Assembly: GCA_021779695.1 (NCBI GenBank)
Contig: JAJYAE010000173.1
Coordinates: 1-9,225, forward strand
Length of the DNA stretch: 9,225 nucleotides
Direction: 5' to 3'
From: Acidobacteriota bacterium
Lineage (GTDB): Bacteria > Acidobacteriota > Terriglobia > Terriglobales > Acidobacteriaceae
Position numbers and translations under genes: made by a program. Under the pieces are notes generated by a model. The model did no database searches. It saw nothing but the letters and a program-made list of their open reading frames with translations, and was not told the origin of the DNA. Of this stretch, positions 1 through 6,340 are shown piece by piece; the first letter of the stretch is position 1; every line of letters starts with the position of its first letter.

Positions 1-128
1 GTCAGGTCAAGTTGCGCGTGAGTTCGCAGCAGCAGATTGGTGTAACCCGTCTGCTCCAGCACCCTTCGGATTGCAGATCCGACGAGGCCTCTATGTCCGG
101 CAACATAAATTCGGCTTTCGCGTCGCAT
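1..128 (-). CDS. fcl: GDP-L-fucose synthase, N-terminal part (cut by window edge)
   Basis: This is the start of the bifunctional 3,5-epimerase/4-reductase that turns GDP-4-keto-6-deoxy-D-mannose into GDP-L-fucose in the cytoplasm. Only the first 42 codons are visible. The frame from ATG at 128 reads [17 protein letters not shown] and then continues into a [15 protein letters not shown] segment. The glycine-rich [14 protein letters not shown]-binding loop and the following RTH-x-x-LDL segment are hallmarks of GDP-fucose synthase among the short-chain dehydrogenases. The ATG lies 14 bp after the gmd stop, with a GAGGG (144-140) overlapping the gmd end, so translational coupling to gmd is likely. 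Gmd makes the substrate of this enzyme, which supports the call. It is too short to judge the catalytic Ser/Tyr/Lys residues, which lie outside the window. Confidence 0.88.
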   Translation of the reverse strand, partial: MRRESRIYVAGHRGLVGSAIRRVLEQTGYTNLLLRTHAQLDL

Positions 129-142
129 TCCTATGCCAGCCC

Positions 143-1228
143 TCAGTTTTCATGGAAGTTGAAAGCTGAAAACCCATGCTTCTTCACCAGCGCGTCACGT
201 TGAGCTACTTTGAAATCCTCCTCCACCATCTCTTTCACAAGTTCCCTGAAGCTGACGCGCGGCCTCCATCCAAGCTCTCGCTGAGCCTTGCTTGCATCTC
301 CCAGCAGAGTCTCCACTTCGGTAGGCCTGTAATAGCGGGGGTCCACAGCAACGATAAGATTCCCGTCCGCGTCCCATCCCTGCTCTTCCGCGCCCGCGCC
401 GGTCCAGCGTATCGTCATGCCGAGATGGCTGGCCGCAATCTCCACAAACTCCCGCACACTGTGCTGCTCGCCTGTGGCGATCACGTAATCGCGCGGCTCC
501 TGCTGCTGCAACATGATCCATTGCATCTCGACATAGTCACGTGCATGCCCCCAATCGCGCAGGGCAGAGAGATTGCCGAGATACAGCCGGTTCTGAAGCC
601 CTGCCTTGATCCTGCCGAGCGCGCGTGTAATCTTGCGAGTGACAAACGTCTCCCCGCGCTGCGGCGATTCATGATTGAAGAGAATGCCGTTGCACGCATA
701 GATCCCGTATGCTTCGCGGTAGTTCACCGTAATCCAGTAGGCATACAGCTTGGCCACCGCATAAGGAGATCGAGGATAGAAGGGCGTTGTCTCCTTCTGC
801 GGAATCTCCTGGACCAGTCCATAGAGCTCAGAACTCGACGCCTGGTAGAAGCGCGTCTTCTTCTCCAAACCCACAATGCGAATTGCTTCCAGAAGCCGCA
901 GTGGACCTAGTGCATCCGTATTCGCCGTGTACTCCGGCTCCTCAAATGAAACCTTCACATGGCTCTGCGCTGCAAGATTGTAAATCTCATCCGGCTGTAC
1001 TTCCTGCACGATGCGAATCAAAACGCTCGAATCGGTGAGATCGCCGTGGTGAAGAATGAAGCGTCTTCCCGTCTCATGCGGATCTTCGTAGAGATGGTCC
1101 ACTCGGTTTGTGTTGAAAAGCGAGGTGCGGCGCTTGATGCCGTGCACCTCGTAACCCTTGGATAGAAGCAGCTCCGCAAGATAGGCTCCATCCTACCCGG
1201 TCACTCCGGTGATCAACGCTCGCTTCAT
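143..1228 (-). pseudogene. gmd: GDP-mannose 4,6-dehydratase interrupted by an amber codon at codon 12
   Basis: Gmd converts GDP-D-mannose to GDP-4-keto-6-deoxy-D-mannose, the first step to GDP-L-fucose or GDP-rhamnose. From ATG at 1228 the frame reads MKRALITGVTG, then TAG (1195-1193), then [20 protein letters not shown] and on without a break to 143, giving 361 codons, the usual family size. The interrupted residue is normally Gln (CAG) in the TGxTGQDG NADP loop. The remainder keeps SSSELYG (about 131-137, with catalytic Ser and Glu), YxxxK in SPYAVAK (Tyr156, Lys160), [10 protein letters not shown] and [11 protein letters not shown], all diagnostic of Gmd. The start is fixed by AAGGAG 9 bp before the ATG. 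Reinitiation at GTG 1147 (AAGGG 7 bp upstream) would give 334 residues lacking the Rossmann loop, so it would probably be inactive. Nonsense suppression or a sequencing error are the alternatives. The fcl gene follows directly. Confidence 0.85.
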
Positions 1229-1237
1229 TGCAGGCTG

Positions 1238-1243
1238 CTCCTT
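1238..1243 (-). promoter_or_regulatory. Shine-Dalgarno AAGGAG of gmd
   Basis: The minus strand reads AAGGAG, then 9 bases, then ATG at 1228. This strong ribosome binding site shows that the original gmd start lies upstream of the TAG at codon 12. The short frame is therefore the remnant of a longer gene and not a naturally shorter one. Confidence 0.8.
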
Positions 1244-1299
1244 TTGCTTACCGAACGCATCGGTCCCAGTCGCATGCGTCGCGTGCCGCTCTCTGCGCT

Positions 1300-1315
1300 C
1301 CTCTCGCCAGAGAGG
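1300..1315 (-). repeat. Small hairpin between UXS gene and gmd
   Basis: CCTCTC, a four-base loop GCCA, and GAGAGG form a perfect 6-bp stem 13 bp beyond the UXS stop codon. No run of T follows on either strand, so it is not a standard intrinsic terminator. It could slow transcription or protect the 3' end of the upstream message, or mean nothing. Confidence 0.3.
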
Positions 1316-1327
1316 CATCATGCTTTG

Positions 1328-2257
1328 CTATGCGACGCAGCTCTTGAAGTAATCCAGGCTGAGCTTTAACCCCGCCTTCAGCTCGATCGCCGGTGACCAG
1401 CCAAGCAGGCGAGTCGCCTTCTCGATATTCGGTTGTCGCTGGATCGGATCGTCCTGCGGCAGTGCCTGAAACGCAATCTTGCTCGACGACTGCGTCACTT
1501 CCAAAACGGCCTTCGCGCACTCGAGAATCGTCCATTCCACCGGATTGCCGATGTTCACAGGCAGATGCTCTTCTGAACGGGAGAGTCGAAGAATGCCTTC
1601 GATCTCGTCGGAAACATAACAGAAACTGCGCGTTTGCGCGCCTTCCCCATACACGGTCAGGTCCTCGCCCTTCAGCGCCTGAATCATGAAGTTGGAAATG
1701 ACCCGGCCATCGTTCTTCTGTAACCGCGGCCCGTATGTGTTGAAGATCCTCACCAGCCGCGTATTGACGCCATAGTATCGATGGTAGGCCATGACGAGTG
1801 CTTCGGAGAATCGCTTTGACTCGTCGTACACAGATCGAGGCCCGATGGGGTTGACGTGGCCCCAATACTCCTCCGTCTGCGGATGCTGCAGAGGATCGCC
1901 GTAGCACTCTGAAGTGGAGGCGTGCAAAAATCTCGCGCCGGAGGAACGGGCAATCTCCAGCATGTTGCGCGTGCCGTCCGAACCCACCATCAGCGTCTCC
2001 ACCCCGAGCCGCGTGTAATCCACCGGGCTTGCAGGCGAGGCAAAGTTGAAGACATAATCCACACGGCCCGGATCGAATGGAACGCAAATGTCTTGCTGCC
2101 GGAATTCAAATCGCGGCTCGGTCGCCAACTGTTTGAGATTCTCAAGCGAGCCTGTGCAGAGGTTATCCACGCCCAGAACCGCGTGGCCCTCCGCGATCAA
2201 AGCATCCGTAAGATGGGAGCCAAGGAAGCCGGCAGCGCCGGAAATCAGGATGCGCAT
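1328..2257 (-). CDS. uxs: UDP-glucuronate decarboxylase (UDP-xylose synthase), SDR family
   Basis: This 309-residue protein is an extended short-chain dehydrogenase that oxidises UDP-glucuronate at C4, decarboxylates it and re-reduces it to UDP-xylose. The NAD loop GAAGFLGS is at residues 7-14. The region HASTSECYGDP (112-122) followed by HPQTEEYWGHVNPIGPR, then YDESK with Tyr144 and Lys148, is the UXS signature. Glu117 and the Arg in DDPIQRQP (about Arg274) match the residues that set decarboxylases apart from plain epimerases in the UXS/ArnA group. SPASPVDY (74-81) fits the same group. The start at 2257 (MRILISGAAG) is chosen because it begins at the first Rossmann strand; a frame extension to 2317 adds 20 unrelated residues. 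GGAG lies 13 bp upstream, which is weak. It follows ugd, which makes its substrate, after 105 bp. SECYG in place of the commoner SEVYG is a small oddity. Confidence 0.87.
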   Translation of the reverse strand: MRILISGAAGFLGSHLTDALIAEGHAVLGVDNLCTGSLENLKQLATEPRFEFRQQDICVPFDPGRVDYVFNFASPASPVDYTRLGVETLMVGSDGTRNMLEIARSSGARFLHASTSECYGDPLQHPQTEEYWGHVNPIGPRSVYDESKRFSEALVMAYHRYYGVNTRLVRIFNTYGPRLQKNDGRVISNFMIQALKGEDLTVYGEGAQTRSFCYVSDEIEGILRLSRSEEHLPVNIGNPVEWTILECAKAVLEVTQSSSKIAFQALPQDDPIQRQPNIEKATRLLGWSPAIELKAGLKLSLDYFKSCVA

Positions 2258-2362
2258 AGGGTTCAATCTTCTCCGAACAGCCCGGTCCGCATCGGCTCGA
2301 TGGATTCTCCCACGCATGAACCGGGCAACAGATCAATTCTATGGGACAACTTTCAGGATGGC

Positions 2363-3805
2363 TCAGGACAGCTTTACGTTCTCCCTCTGGCGCGGGAGAA
2401 AGTAGGTAGGAATAGGATCGAGCGGCTGCGAAGAACTGGCGCGCCCCACACTCAGGTACGTAAAGCCCATGCTTGTCATCGTGGCGGGATCGAACATGTT
2501 GCGGCCATCAATAATGATGGGATAGCGAAGCGTGTGGTGCAGCCGCTTGAAGTCGATCTCCAGAAAATCCTTCCAGTCATTCAGGATCAGGAGCGCATCC
2601 GCATCCTGAGCCGCAGCGTACGGATCCGTCACGTACAGCATCTGCCCGCTCGGCGGAATCACTTCTTTGCTGCGCTGCTCGGCTGCAGGATCATACGCGC
2701 TGATGATGCAGCCTTCATGCAGCAGGCGCTGCACGATGTCGAGAGCAGGCGACTCCCGGATATCGTCCGTGCCCCCCTTGAACGCCAGGCCAAGCACGCC
2801 GATCTTTTTCCCGCGGAACGTCCACAGCGCGGACCGGACCTTCTGGAAGAACCTCAGCTTCTGCTCTTCGTTGATTTTTTCCACTTCATGCAGCAAGCCA
2901 AAATCTACTCCGACCTGCTCGGCAACATGCCGGAACGCGGCCACATCCTTGGGAAAGCACGAGCCGCCGTATCCGATGCCCGCGCGCAGGAACTTCGGCC
3001 CGATGCGCGTGTCCAGTCCCATGCCCTTCGCCACCTCTTCCACATCAGCACCAGCCGCCTCACAGATATTGGCGACGATATTGATGAAGGAGATCTTTGT
3101 TGCCAGAAAAGCATTCGATGCGTGCTTGATGATCTCAGCGGCCTTCGTCGAGGTTTCGAGAATCGGGGGCGGATCGGCCTCGCTCCGCGGGCCGGGAACA
3201 GCGCGGGCGCTCCTGTAATAGCGCCCGGACGTAAGAGGAGCATAGATGCGCCGCAACAGATCGGCCGCGCTCTGCGTGGCCGCGCCAATCACGATGCGAT
3301 CGGCGTGAAGGAAGTCGACGACAGCAGTGCCCTCGCGAAGGAACTCAGGATTCGAGGTCACATCAAAGAGGTCTTTGGGCACGCCGTTGCGTTCGACGAC
3401 CCGGCGAATCCATTCGTTGGTATAGACGGGCACCGTGCTCTTCTCGACAATCACCTTATACGAATTAATGGAACGGGCAATCTCGCTCGCGACCGCGTCA
3501 ACATACGAGAGATCGGCACTTCCTGCCTTGCTTTGAGGCGTGCCCACAGCGATAAAGATGGCGTCAGCCGCTTGCGTTGCGGCCCGCAGGTCGGTTGTGA
3601 ATTCCACCAGGTTACTGCGGTGCCTGCTCAATAGCTCGGGAAGGTACTCTTCATGGATAGGCACGCCCCCCTCGCACAACATGCGCACCTTGGCCTCGTC
3701 GTTATCAACGCAGATCACAGTGTGACCGATTTCGGCAAAGCAAGCGGCGGCCACCAACCCCACATATCCGGAACCGACGACCGCAATTGAAACTCTCTCT
3801 GACAT
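2363..3805 (-). CDS. ugd: UDP-glucose 6-dehydrogenase
   Basis: This 480-residue cytoplasmic enzyme oxidises UDP-glucose to UDP-glucuronate in two NAD-dependent steps. The N-terminal Rossmann loop is GSGYVGLVAAA (11-21), followed by AVGTP (86-90) and VEKSTVPV (120-127). NPEFLREG lies at 152-159, with Lys227 and Asn231 in IIKHASNAF. The catalytic Cys283 lies in GYGGSCFPKD (278-287), and the C-terminal UDP-binding part has GLAFKGGTDDIRES (339-352). All key residues are present. The start at 3805 is supported by AAAGGA 6 bp upstream and by MSERVSIAVVGSGY; a frame extension to 3841 adds 12 residues with no ribosome site. Length is above the usual 430-450, largely from an insert at about 193-219 rich in Arg, Pro and Ser, and from a C-terminal tail. 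It directly precedes the UDP-glucuronate decarboxylase gene, so the two form a UDP-xylose route. Confidence 0.95.
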   Translation of the reverse strand: MSERVSIAVVGSGYVGLVAAACFAEIGHTVICVDNDEAKVRMLCEGGVPIHEEYLPELLSRHRSNLVEFTTDLRAATQAADAIFIAVGTPQSKAGSADLSYVDAVASEIARSINSYKVIVEKSTVPVYTNEWIRRVVERNGVPKDLFDVTSNPEFLREGTAVVDFLHADRIVIGAATQSAADLLRRIYAPLTSGRYYRSARAVPGPRSEADPPPILETSTKAAEIIKHASNAFLATKISFINIVANICEAAGADVEEVAKGMGLDTRIGPKFLRAGIGYGGSCFPKDVAAFRHVAEQVGVDFGLLHEVEKINEEQKLRFFQKVRSALWTFRGKKIGVLGLAFKGGTDDIRESPALDIVQRLLHEGCIISAYDPAAEQRSKEVIPPSGQMLYVTDPYAAAQDADALLILNDWKDFLEIDFKRLHHTLRYPIIIDGRNMFDPATMTSMGFTYLSVGRASSSQPLDPIPTYFLPRQRENVKLS

Positions 3806-3863
3806 GCAAAGTCCTTTCGAAACTTGATGTGTATTGTTCACTGCAACTTCGATCCGTACCGTT

Positions 3864-3889
3864 GCTCAACAAGGCGAGATCAATTGAGC
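3864..3889. repeat. Inverted repeat upstream of ugd
   Basis: GCTCAA and TTGAGC form a perfect 6-bp inverted repeat around a 14-bp spacer in the 138-bp gap before ugd. No clear promoter could be picked out here. It might be an operator or a weak RNA stem, but such a short repeat can occur by chance. Confidence 0.2.
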
Positions 3890-3943
3890 GTTCGAGTCTT
3901 GTTACGTGAATCGTGTTGGACGATTCCGTAGCCCGAAAGCTTC

Positions 3944-4723
3944 TCAGCTTGGCCCGGCAGACTGAACGAACTCCGAGGGTGAGGTCGGCAGCTGGCTCCG
4001 AAACCGCCACAAGAGCGGCAAAAGTTGCCAGGCAGACCAATAGCGTGGCACGTAACGCCGCGGCGAGGAAACGCAACGAAAGAGCCAGCCCAGATAGAAC
4101 CGATCGGCCCACTCCGGGATGTGCACCTGGTCGCCGCTGAGAAAGGCGATGGCTGCGCCTATGCAGTGGATCGCAGGCTTGCTGGCTAGTTGCGCTTTAA
4201 GGTAGCTTCCAAGGGGCTCCTGTGTCCCTCCACCGACAGTGACGATGACATGCCGGACGCCCAGCGACTCAATCTTTCTTACAAGCGCAGAATCTTCAAC
4301 CGTTTCGCCGTACACTGGCGCGAGGTAAATGCATTCGTCCAGCACAGTCATGCCCTGTGACGACAGCCAATCCAGATTCCTTCGCGCGCTTGCCGGGCTG
4401 GCCATCACCCAGAGCGTGTTGCCCGGCATGCGCAGCTCTTCTCTCTTGAGAAGAGCGCGCAGGTATGCGAGCCCAGAGACTCTTCTGATTGAATCCTTTT
4501 CAAGCAGATTCCAAACGAGCACCAAGAACGCAGAATCAGTAATGACTACGTCAGACTCCAGAAGCGCATTTCTGTATGCCGGCTTATCTGGAATATCCTT
4601 CAATCCTGGTGCCGCCGGCGCCACTAGCAGGCCTCCCGGCATGATGCGATCGACCGCGCCATCCGCATCCCCGACATAGAAGCGGACACCCAGAATGGTT
4701 CTGACGTCGTTATCATGAGCCAT
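3944..4723 (-). CDS. WecG/TagA/CpsF-family glycosyltransferase (GT26-like), divergent
   Basis: Members of this family move an N-acetylhexosamine or uronate sugar from a UDP donor to a lipid-linked sugar at the inner face of the membrane during polysaccharide or teichoic acid assembly. This 259-residue protein has the family layout. Asp63 in VVITDSAF sits where the catalytic Asp of the family DG motif lies. Arg81 in RRVSG matches the conserved RxxG. GGGTQEPLG (164-172) matches the GxPxQE motif. A basic C-terminal region, WLFRCVSSPRRYVPRYW (213-229), matches the WLYRLxxEPxRxxxRY membrane-contact segment. It departs from the family at residues 34-37 (VAPA, where VTPN is usual) and in TDS for TDG. 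AAAGG lies 8 bp before the ATG. The transferred sugar cannot be told from sequence. It sits between the TetR gene (108 bp upstream) and ugd. Confidence 0.8.
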   Translation of the reverse strand: MAHDNDVRTILGVRFYVGDADGAVDRIMPGGLLVAPAAPGLKDIPDKPAYRNALLESDVVITDSAFLVLVWNLLEKDSIRRVSGLAYLRALLKREELRMPGNTLWVMASPASARRNLDWLSSQGMTVLDECIYLAPVYGETVEDSALVRKIESLGVRHVIVTVGGGTQEPLGSYLKAQLASKPAIHCIGAAIAFLSGDQVHIPEWADRFYLGWLFRCVSSPRRYVPRYWSAWQLLPLLWRFRSQLPTSPSEFVQSAGPS

Positions 4724-4804
4724 GCAGAATACCTTTCAACCTTTGCGCGCTGCCAGACCATGCAAGACAGCCTGCCAAATAGACGGGATCGGCGGGGGAA
4801 ACAG

Positions 4805-4814
4805 CCTGATCAGG
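4805..4814. repeat. 10-bp perfect palindrome CCTGATCAGG between TetR gene and glycosyltransferase gene
   Basis: A 10-bp palindrome lies 17 bp past the TetR stop codon, in a 108-bp gap. It has no loop and so is not a hairpin terminator. It may be a protein binding site or chance; one such palindrome in a window of this size is not remarkable. Confidence 0.15.
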
Positions 4815-4831
4815 AAAATATCTCATGCGCC

Positions 4832-5422
4832 TCACGCCAGACACGACTGCGAATACGCTTCAAACAGGGCCGGCAGGTTCTCTGAGCCGTTGCTGAAGAC
4901 TCTCTGCAGCGGTGCGCGTCCCAGCACGATCGCAATCAGCGTCAGCACAAGTGTTCTGCCATTGGCGCAGCGCAGTTCGCCGCGCTCAATCCATGGTTCA
5001 AGATAACGAGCGATTACCTCAATCTGCTCGCCCAGATGATTCCGCAGCAATGGGTCCAACTCATCGCTCAGTTCCAGAGCGCTGTACGCAAGCAAGCGCA
5101 GCAACTGAGGCTCCTCTGAGAGCGCCGTTGTGATCAAGTCGAAGGCCTCCGCCAGCGCTGCTTTGCCGCATTCTGCCCTGGCGAGCCGCGTGAGTAAATC
5201 GCCGCGCAAATGCACCCGTTCCACGGCAGCGCTCAGCACGGCGAGGTACAGGTCCCGCTTGCGCGGATAATGACGATAGATCGTCACCTCGTTGACCTCT
5301 GCAGATCCGGCAATCTCTCGCGTGCTGACCCCGTTGTAACCAAACTGGGCAAAAAGGGCAGCCGCGGTTGTGAGGATTCGCTCCTCAGCCCCGCCCCGAG
5401 TTGAAGCATGTGTTCCTGCCAT
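4832..5422 (-). CDS. TetR/AcrR-family transcriptional regulator
   Basis: This is a 196-residue DNA-binding regulator of the TetR type. The N-terminal helix AEERILTTAAALFAQFGYNG (12-31) leads into the helix-turn-helix VSTREIAGSAEVNEVTIYRHY (32-52), ending in the typical TIYRHYPRKRDLY. The rest is a helical ligand and dimer domain with no recognisable ligand signature, so the effector is unknown. The start at 5422 is chosen because GAGGAA lies 7 bp upstream and the protein then begins close to the first helix. The open frame could run to 5527, but nothing there looks coding. It lies 129 bp after the NusG-like gene on the same strand and inside the polysaccharide gene set, so it may control that set or its own expression. 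An imperfect dyad at 5492-5510 upstream is a possible operator. Confidence 0.9.
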   Translation of the reverse strand: MAGTHASTRGGAEERILTTAAALFAQFGYNGVSTREIAGSAEVNEVTIYRHYPRKRDLYLAVLSAAVERVHLRGDLLTRLARAECGKAALAEAFDLITTALSEEPQLLRLLAYSALELSDELDPLLRNHLGEQIEVIARYLEPWIERGELRCANGRTLVLTLIAIVLGRAPLQRVFSNGSENLPALFEAYSQSCLA

Positions 5423-5491
5423 TTCACACTTCCTCGCCGGAGGCAATCCTGCGCTCTCCAGTTGATTGAGATTGAGATCGTGACTGTGCAC

Positions 5492-5510
5492 GGAATCCGC
5501 GCGGCATTCC
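5492..5510. promoter_or_regulatory. Possible operator: GGAAT-N9-ATTCC dyad upstream of TetR gene
   Basis: GGAAT and ATTCC flank a nine-base centre that itself contains the palindrome CCGCGCGG, offset by one base. It lies 70-88 bp before the TetR start codon, within the NusG-TetR gap. TetR proteins usually bind 15-20 bp dyads near their own genes, so self-regulation is possible. The same bases could form an RNA hairpin with a bulge. No binding evidence can be drawn from sequence alone. Confidence 0.3.
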
Positions 5511-5551
5511 AGCTGCGTGTGCCTCAAGAAGTCCGTCTGGTGAGTCTTGAC

Positions 5552-6178
5552 TCAGGCGGCAGAGGTGGCCGCAGGTAGATCTGTAAACTGCGGCAGCACG
5601 CGTCCCGCGGCATCCAGCGGTTCCAGGTCGGCTTCATTCACCTCAACCGCGATGCTCTGCATGATCTGCGTCAGCGTCAGGATCACGCGGAGACCATTTC
5701 GCTTGTGGATGACAACCCCTTCCATGCCTGCAAAGGCTCCGGAACGGATTCTTGCAGTCTGGCCGACTATCAGCAGGGGATGCGGCTCCAGGACCCGCTC
5801 CGCCATGCCACCGCGCAACGCCTCTATCGCGCATTCCGGAACCGGCGCGGGAACTCCGCCCGCTCCATCCACCAGAGCCAGCGTGCCTGGCACGCTCAGC
5901 ACCGAACTACGCTGCGACTTGCAGATTCGCACGAAGACGTACCCAGGAAAAAGCGGCAGTTGCAAGGTGACGCGCGAGCCATCCTTCCATGTGCGATTCA
6001 CACGATAGAGCGGCAGAAAATGCTCGATGTCACGCTGGGTAAAGTGCTGCACAACTTTCTTCTCATGGCGGCAAGTGGTGTAGACGGCAAACCAGCACCT
6101 CGATAGCACGGCCCCGGAATCGATTGGAGAGGGCTTGGAAGCGTCGGGCTGGATTTTCGTCGATCCGGAAATTCGCAA
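5552..6178 (-). CDS. NusG paralogue (RfaH/UpxY-type transcription antiterminator)
   Basis: This protein of up to 208 residues belongs to the NusG superfamily, whose specialised members ride on RNA polymerase and let it read through long polysaccharide operons. The NGN domain spans about residues 28-122: CWFAVYTTCRHEKKVVQHF, FLPLYRV, then the signature LFPGYVFVRI (76-85). A KOW domain spans about 136-188: VGQTARIRSGAFAGMEGVV, then a final strand ending AVEVNEADLEPL. Position as first gene of a sugar-nucleotide operon, and an NGN lacking the acidic insert-rich look of housekeeping NusG, point to a paralogue. No ATG exists between the upstream in-frame TAG (about 6253) and the NGN domain. The start is either TTG 6178 (GAGGA 10 bp upstream) or GTG 6109 (GGGG just before), the latter giving 185 residues. 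A rare start would keep its level low. Confidence in the family is high, in the start low. Confidence 0.9.
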   Translation of the reverse strand: MRISGSTKIQPDASKPSPIDSGAVLSRCWFAVYTTCRHEKKVVQHFTQRDIEHFLPLYRVNRTWKDGSRVTLQLPLFPGYVFVRICKSQRSSVLSVPGTLALVDGAGGVPAPVPECAIEALRGGMAERVLEPHPLLIVGQTARIRSGAFAGMEGVVIHKRNGLRVILTLTQIMQSIAVEVNEADLEPLDAAGRVLPQFTDLPAATSAA

Positions 6179-6255
6179 GGCTTCGCCATCCTCACTTGGG
6201 TGAAGGGGATTTGCACAGAGCCAATGCCCTGTTTCGAATGACCAAGGCCTCTATG

Positions 6256-6288
6256 TCAACGACTCGGCATGAAAGCAAGCGCTTTCAT
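6256..6288 (-). other. Possible 10-codon leader ORF
   Basis: In the predicted leader of the NusG-paralogue message, ATG at 6288 opens a frame MKALAFMPSR ending in TGA (6258-6256). Its first half is the hairpin itself, so translating it would melt the stem. Only a poor ribosome site (GGAT close by) is present. It may be chance, since a 10-codon frame carries little information. Confidence 0.15.
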
Positions 6289-6289
6289 G
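6268..6289 (-). promoter_or_regulatory. Perfect 9-bp inverted repeat in the leader of the NusG-paralogue operon
   Basis: CATGAAAGC, four bases, and GCTTTCATG form a perfect 9-bp stem with a GCUU loop on the transcribed strand. It lies about 15 to 37 bases after the expected start site of the promoter at 6313-6340, and about 90 bp before the TTG start. No T-run follows, so it is not an intrinsic terminator. It could be an RNA element for the NusG paralogue or a DNA operator. The inner AAGCGCTT resembles the centre of LacI-family sites. Among the inverted repeats I noted in the window this is the strongest. Confidence 0.5.
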
Positions 6290-6312
6290 ATCCATCGCCC
6301 CGGCCTGTCTCT

Positions 6313-6340
6313 TATATAGGTCAGTTTCCGGCAAGGTCAA
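6313..6340 (-). promoter_or_regulatory. Sigma70-like promoter for the polysaccharide operon
   Basis: On the minus strand TTGACC (6340-6335) is followed after 16 bp by TATATA (6318-6313). Reading TATAAG (6316-6311) as the -10 gives an 18-bp spacer. The start of transcription would be near 6300-6305, giving a leader of about 125 bases to the TTG start of the NusG paralogue. Both boxes match the consensus well, and this is the best promoter candidate I found in the window. Confidence 0.65.

Noticed and set aside
85..97. A 13-bp match (AGGCCTCTATGTC) between the fcl start and the operon leader at 6245-6257
   Set aside because: A chance 13-base match is expected at about this frequency in 9 kb, and the two sites have no common role.
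176..910. A 244-codon open frame on the plus strand opposite gmd
   Set aside because: Antisense to gmd, and its product shows no family features.
1300..1315. The uxs-gmd hairpin as an intrinsic terminator
   Set aside because: No T-run follows on either strand and the downstream gene has the same direction, so a terminator call is not supported.
1922..3634. A 570-codon open frame on the plus strand opposite ugd and part of uxs
   Set aside because: It lies antisense to two clear enzyme genes, its product is rich in Arg, His and Ala with no family look, and it arises from codon bias in the real genes.
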